Shown piece after piece: positions 60,474 through 64,000 of a stretch of DNA of 64,000 bases. The stretch is from NCBI RefSeq assembly GCF_004803755.1, contig NZ_CP032311.1:5296001-5360000 (forward strand), read 5' to 3'. A model generated the notes under the pieces. It did no database searches. It was not told the origin of the DNA and was given only the letters and a program-made list of their open reading frames with translations. Source of the DNA: Pseudomonas sp. DG56-2 (GTDB lineage Bacteria > Pseudomonadota > Gammaproteobacteria > Pseudomonadales > Pseudomonadaceae). Position 1 is the stretch's first letter. Every line of letters starts with the position of its first letter. The translations under genes and the position numbers were made by a program.

Positions 60474-62471
60474 TCAGTCTTCCAGCAGCTCTTCAGCAGT
60501 ACCCAGGATGTTGTCCAGGGTGAAACCAAACGCTTCGAACAAAGCCGGCGCAGGCGCCGATTCGCCGTAGGTGGTCATGCCGATGACGCGGCCTTCAAGA
60601 CCGACATACTTGTACCAGAAGTCCGCATGGGCAGCTTCGATAGCGATACGCGAACCGACTTGCAGAGGCAGAACCGACTGCTTGTAGGCGGCATCCTGAG
60701 CGTCGAACACGCTGGTGCATGGCATCGACACGACGCGAGCCTTGCGGCCTTGCTCAGTCAGCTTGTCGAAAGCCTGAACCGCCAGGCCCACTTCGGAACC
60801 GGTGGCGATCAGGATCAGCTCAGGCTCGCCTGCGCAGTCCCTCAGTACATAACCACCGCGGCTGATGTCAGCGATCTGCTGGGCATCACGGTCCTGGTGC
60901 TGCAGGTTCTGACGCGAGAAGATCAGCGCCGAAGGGCCGTCCTTGCGTTCCAGAGCGTGCTTCCAGGACACCGCCGATTCGACGGCGTCGGCTGGACGCC
61001 AAGTGTCCAGGTTCGGCGTACTGCGCAGGCTGGTCAGTTGCTCGATCGGCTGGTGCGTCGGGCCGTCTTCGCCCAGACCGATAGAGTCGTGGGTGTAGAC
61101 GTGAATCACACGCTGCTTCATCAACGCCGACATGCGTACTGCGTTGCGGGCATATTCCATGAACATCAGGAAGGTCGCGCCGTAAGGCACCAGGCCGCCG
61201 TGCAGGGCAACACCGTTCATGATTGCGGTCATGCCGAACTCGCGCACGCCGTAGAACATGTAGTTGCCACTGGCATCTTCAGCGCTGACACCCTTGCAAC
61301 CTTTCCACAGGGTCAGGTTGGAGCCGGCCAGGTCTGCCGAGCCACCGAGAAATTCAGGCAACAACGGGCCGAAGGCGTTCAGGGTGTTCTGGCTGGCTTT
61401 ACGGCTGGCGATGGTTTCGCCTTTGGCGGCGACTTCAGCGATGTAGGCAGCAGCCTTCTCGGAGAAATCAGCCGGCAGCTCGCCGCTCAGACGACGCTTG
61501 AGCTCGCTGGCCAGCTCAGGGAAGGCGGCCGCGTAGGCAGCGAAGCGCTTGTCCCACTCGGCTTCGACAGCCTTGCCGGCTTCCTTGGCATCCCACTCGG
61601 CGTAGATGTTGGCCGGGATTTCGAACGGGCCATGGTTCCAGTTCAGCTCTTTGCGTGCCAGGGCGATTTCATCGTTGCCCAGTGGGGCACCGTGGCAATC
61701 TTCCTTGCCTTGCTTGTTTGGCGATCCGAAACCGATGATGGTCTTGCAGCAGATCAAGGTCGGCTGCTCACTCTTGCGAGCGGTGTCGATGGCGGTCTTG
61801 ATCTCGTCGGCGTCATGGCCGTCGACGTTGCGGATTACCTGCCAGTTGTACGCTTCAAAACGCTTTGGCGTGTCATCGGTGAACCAGCCTTCGACTTCGC
61901 CGTCGATGGAGATACCGTTGTCATCGTAGAAAGCGATCAGCTTGCCCAGGCCCAGGGTGCCAGCCAGGGAAGCGACTTCGTGGGAAATACCTTCCATCAT
62001 GCAACCGTCACCCAGGAATACGTAGGTGTGGTGGTCGACGATGTTATGGTTTGGGCGGTTGAACTGGGCGCCCATGACTTTTTCGGCAAGTGCAAAACCA
62101 ACAGCGTTGGCCAGACCTTGGCCGAGCGGACCGGTGGTGGTCTCGACGCCTGCGGTATAACCGAATTCCGGGTGACCCGGGGTGCGGCTGTGCAACTGAC
62201 GGAAGCTCTTCAGGTCGTCAATCGACAGGTCGTAGCCGGTCAGGTGCAGCAGCGAATAGATCAGCATCGAGCCGTGGCCGTTGGACAACACAAAGCGGTC
62301 ACGGTCAGCGAAATTCGGGTTGCTTGGGCTGTGTTTCAAATAGTCGCGCCAAAGAACCTCAGCGATATCCGCCATGCCCATAGGGGCACCTGGATGGCCG
62401 CTGTTGGCCTTTTGCACGGCATCCATGCTAAGGGCACGAATGGCGTTGGCACGTTCACGACGGCTGGGCAT
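60474..62471 (-). CDS. tkt: Transketolase
   Basis: Transketolase (665 residues) moves two-carbon units between sugar phosphates in the pentose phosphate pathway. The TPP-binding motif [25 protein letters not shown] runs from GDG to the N of [38 protein letters not shown] and the C-terminal [14 protein letters not shown] are also normal. The ATG at 62471 has AGGAG seven to nine bases upstream. It heads the tkt-epd-pgk-lipoprotein-fda run. Confidence 0.97.
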   Translation of the reverse strand: MPSRRERANAIRALSMDAVQKANSGHPGAPMGMADIAEVLWRDYLKHSPSNPNFADRDRFVLSNGHGSMLIYSLLHLTGYDLSIDDLKSFRQLHSRTPGHPEFGYTAGVETTTGPLGQGLANAVGFALAEKVMGAQFNRPNHNIVDHHTYVFLGDGCMMEGISHEVASLAGTLGLGKLIAFYDDNGISIDGEVEGWFTDDTPKRFEAYNWQVIRNVDGHDADEIKTAIDTARKSEQPTLICCKTIIGFGSPNKQGKEDCHGAPLGNDEIALARKELNWNHGPFEIPANIYAEWDAKEAGKAVEAEWDKRFAAYAAAFPELASELKRRLSGELPADFSEKAAAYIAEVAAKGETIASRKASQNTLNAFGPLLPEFLGGSADLAGSNLTLWKGCKGVSAEDASGNYMFYGVREFGMTAIMNGVALHGGLVPYGATFLMFMEYARNAVRMSALMKQRVIHVYTHDSIGLGEDGPTHQPIEQLTSLRSTPNLDTWRPADAVESAVSWKHALERKDGPSALIFSRQNLQHQDRDAQQIADISRGGYVLRDCAGEPELILIATGSEVGLAVQAFDKLTEQGRKARVVSMPCTSVFDAQDAAYKQSVLPLQVGSRIAIEAAHADFWYKYVGLEGRVIGMTTYGESAPAPALFEAFGFTLDNILGTAEELLED

Positions 62472-62666
62472 CGCTTATCTCCTGGGGCTTGAATTAATTA
62501 TGAAACGAAAAAAGGCGGCCATTTTCGCCCAGGCACGTGCTCGGGGGCAATGACGGATGGTCGATGCAGCATGATTTTCCTGTGATTGAGACAAGAATCA
62601 GGCGTTAATCAGGGCAAACAGCAGGATCCGTCGTACGCGCTGCGACGAATTGACCCGCTCATCACG

Positions 62667-62690
62667 CAATATCAAAACTTTTTGATATTG
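62667..62690. promoter_or_regulatory. 24-bp perfect palindrome, candidate operator of the ArsR-methyltransferase gene
   Basis: caatatcaaaa - ct - ttttgatattg is a perfect palindrome with 11-base arms. It lies 41 bp before the ATG of the fusion regulator and immediately before its predicted -35 box, and 196 bp from tkt on the other side. Confidence 0.75.
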
Positions 62691-62693
62691 CCC

Positions 62694-62722
62694 TTGCGAC
62701 GATGCCGCCGCCTGACTAGACT
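62694..62722 (+). promoter_or_regulatory. Candidate promoter, giving an almost leaderless transcript
   Basis: TTGCGA (62694-62699) and TAGACT (62717-62722) are 17 bases apart. Transcription would then begin at about 62729-62731, at the start codon of the regulator gene. Confidence 0.5.
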
Positions 62723-62730
62723 GCGGCCCC

Positions 62731-63726
62731 ATGAACCTTCCTGCGTCGTCGATCCGCCTCGAGCAAAATGACGAACTGGCTGCCTTGTGCAAAGCCAGCG
62801 GCGATCCGCTGCGCCTCAATGTACTGCGGGCATTGGCCAGCGATTCCTTCGGCGTACTGGAATTGGCGCAGATATTCGCCATTGGCCAGTCCGGCATCAG
62901 CCACCACCTCAAGGTCCTGGCCCAGGCCGGACTGGTAGCGACCCGGCGCGAAGGCAACGCAATTTTCTACCGACGCGCCCTGCCCGATGGGATGCGCCTT
63001 GGCGGCAAGCTGCATGCGGCGCTGCTCGAAGAGGTCGATGCGCTGAGCCTGGCGCAAGACGTGCAGGATCGCATCGGTCAGGTCCAGCAACGCCGGGCCG
63101 TGACCAGCCAGGATTTCTTCCTGCGCACAGAAGAAAAATTTCGTGCTCAGCAAGACCTGATCGCCGGACTGCCGCAATATCGCGAAAGCCTATTGGCATT
63201 GATCGACAAACTAAGCTTTGACCATGACGCCAGCGCACTAGAAGTGGGCCCTGGCGATGGTGAATTTCTGCCCGAGCTGGCCCGACGCTTCACTCGGGTC
63301 ACCGCACTGGACAACAGCCCGACCATGCTCGAGCTGGCGCGCCAGGTCTGTCATCGCGAAGGCCTGGTCAATGTGAACCTGCAGTTGGCCGATGCACTCA
63401 GTGCAACGGATGTGGAAGCCGACTGCGTAGTGCTGAACATGGTCCTGCACCATTTCAGCGCCCCGGCCGAAGCCCTGCGGCAGTTGGCCAACCGTGTGAA
63501 GGCAGGCGGTAGCCTGTTGATAACAGAGTTGTGCAGCCACGACCAAAGCTGGGCCAGAGAGGCCTGTGGCGATATCTGGCTAGGCTTTGAGCAGGACGAC
63601 CTGGCCCGTTGGGCCAGCGCAGCGGGACTGGCTCCCGGGGACAGCCTATATGTGGGCTTACGTAATGGTTTCCAGATTCAGGTCCGCCACTTTCAGCGAC
63701 CGACTGGCGACACTCAACATCGGTAA
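62731..63726 (+). CDS. ArsR-type regulator fused to a SAM-dependent methyltransferase
   Basis: The protein has 331 residues. Residues about 12-85 are an ArsR winged helix (LCKASGDPLRLNVLRALA, recognition helix GQSGISHHLKVL). Residues about 150-300 are a class I methyltransferase with motif I ALEVGPGDGEF (Glu171-Gly175) and motif VVLNMVLHHFS. The same arrangement occurs beside metK in P. aeruginosa (PA0547). It resembles SahR, the S-adenosylhomocysteine-responsive regulator of SAM-cycle genes; that SAM or SAH is sensed here is an inference. No Shine-Dalgarno sequence precedes the ATG. metK follows 19 bp later. Confidence 0.82.
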   Translation: MNLPASSIRLEQNDELAALCKASGDPLRLNVLRALASDSFGVLELAQIFAIGQSGISHHLKVLAQAGLVATRREGNAIFYRRALPDGMRLGGKLHAALLEEVDALSLAQDVQDRIGQVQQRRAVTSQDFFLRTEEKFRAQQDLIAGLPQYRESLLALIDKLSFDHDASALEVGPGDGEFLPELARRFTRVTALDNSPTMLELARQVCHREGLVNVNLQLADALSATDVEADCVVLNMVLHHFSAPAEALRQLANRVKAGGSLLITELCSHDQSWAREACGDIWLGFEQDDLARWASAAGLAPGDSLYVGLRNGFQIQVRHFQRPTGDTQHR

Positions 63727-63745
63727 ATTTTAGGAACCCGTCGAG

Positions 63746-64000
63746 ATGAGCGAATACTCCCTTTTCACCTCCGAGTCCGTGTCTGAAGGGCATCCGGACA
63801 AAATCGCCGACCAGATTTCGGATGCAGTGCTGGACGCCATCATTACCCAGGACAAATACGCACGTGTAGCGTGCGAAACCCTGGTTAAAACGGGTGTTGC
63901 GATCATCGCCGGTGAAGTCACCACGTCGGCTTGGGTAGACCTGGAAGATATCGTCCGCAAGGTTATCGTCGACATCGGCTACAACAGCTCCGACGTCGGC
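63746..64000 (+). CDS. metK: S-adenosylmethionine synthetase (3' end outside window)
   Basis: The first 85 residues are seen: [26 protein letters not shown] with the ATP-binding His and Asp, followed by [20 protein letters not shown], an exact match to the MetK N-terminal domain. MetK makes SAM from methionine and ATP. The gene is open at the window end. Its ATG at 63746 follows AGGA and GAG, and it is probably cotranscribed with the fusion regulator in front of it. Confidence 0.95.
   Translation, partial: MSEYSLFTSESVSEGHPDKIADQISDAVLDAIITQDKYARVACETLVKTGVAIIAGEVTTSAWVDLEDIVRKVIVDIGYNSSDVG

Noticed and set aside
60354-62492. A 712-codon plus-strand frame opposite tkt
   Set aside because: Antisense shadow of transketolase.

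Overview
The window is a 64 kb piece of a Pseudomonas chromosome, most likely from the Pseudomonas putida group. The evidence is the gene order, which follows P. putida and P. aeruginosa core blocks: topoisomerase IV operon, thiC, waaA, hldE-msbA with LPS core genes, putA/putP, cfcR-fda-pgk-epd-tkt-metK. Other support is the high G+C, frequent GTG/TTG starts, and P. putida-type palindromic REP elements of the form atcgcggggcaag...cttgccccgcgat. There are no rRNA or tRNA genes, prophages, insertion sequences or CRISPR arrays. It is mostly core genome, with a variable LPS stretch and one AT-rich orphan gene.

Layout. 1-0.5 kb: end of a membrane protein related to AhpA/YtjB, closed by a two-way terminator. 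0.5-9.8 kb (minus strand): a PqiC-like lipoprotein, then a tightly coupled run transcribed nudF, DUF1249 gene, cpdA (TTG start), yqiA, parE, an esterase-like gene, a retropepsin-like protease, parC. 10-14.3 kb: an RsiV/DUF3298 lipoprotein overlapping tail to tail with a cytX-type transporter, then thiC behind a TPP riboswitch. 14.4-21.5 kb: tolC-like gene, waaA, a divergent LysR/emrE pair around a perfect LysR-type box, and three plus-strand genes (FAD oxidoreductase, aldo/keto reductase, degenerate-Nudix protein). 21.5-33 kb: envelope block with hldE, msbA, a lipopolysaccharide-kinase-like gene, three glycosyltransferases (one ssg-like, one wapH-like), a dnpA-type deacetylase, a Mig-14 protein and the wapO carbamoyltransferase. 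The P. aeruginosa waaL position is empty.

33-40.5 kb: rlmJ, then divergent putP and putA flanking a 354 bp control region with seven exact GTTGCA hexamers, the PutA operator core, and an AT-rich membrane-protein gene. 40.5-51.6 kb (plus strand): a 600-residue acyl-CoA dehydrogenase, a TldD/TldE-like protease pair, a DHA2 MFS pump, dbpA, a YhiN-type flavoprotein and a YccS-type membrane protein. 51.6-56.1 kb: an orphan solute-binding protein, an ElaA-type acetyltransferase, a small winged-helix gene coupled to a YgjP-type metalloprotease gene, and cfcR, a REC-PAS-GGDEF-EAL response regulator. 56.3-62.5 kb (minus): fda, two small lipoproteins (one MliC-like), pgk, epd, tkt. 62.7-64 kb (plus): an ArsR-methyltransferase fusion regulator and metK, cut by the window end.

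The most interesting signals are regulatory: the put operator array; a 24 bp perfect palindrome and apparently leaderless start in front of the ArsR-methyltransferase/metK unit (resembling SahR control of the SAM cycle); a LysR box covering the regulator's own ribosome binding site; a perfect 9 bp hairpin plus an ANGGA motif at the cfcR start; and a CfcR EAL domain that has lost its metal-binding Asn. I did not find a wholly new multi-gene system.
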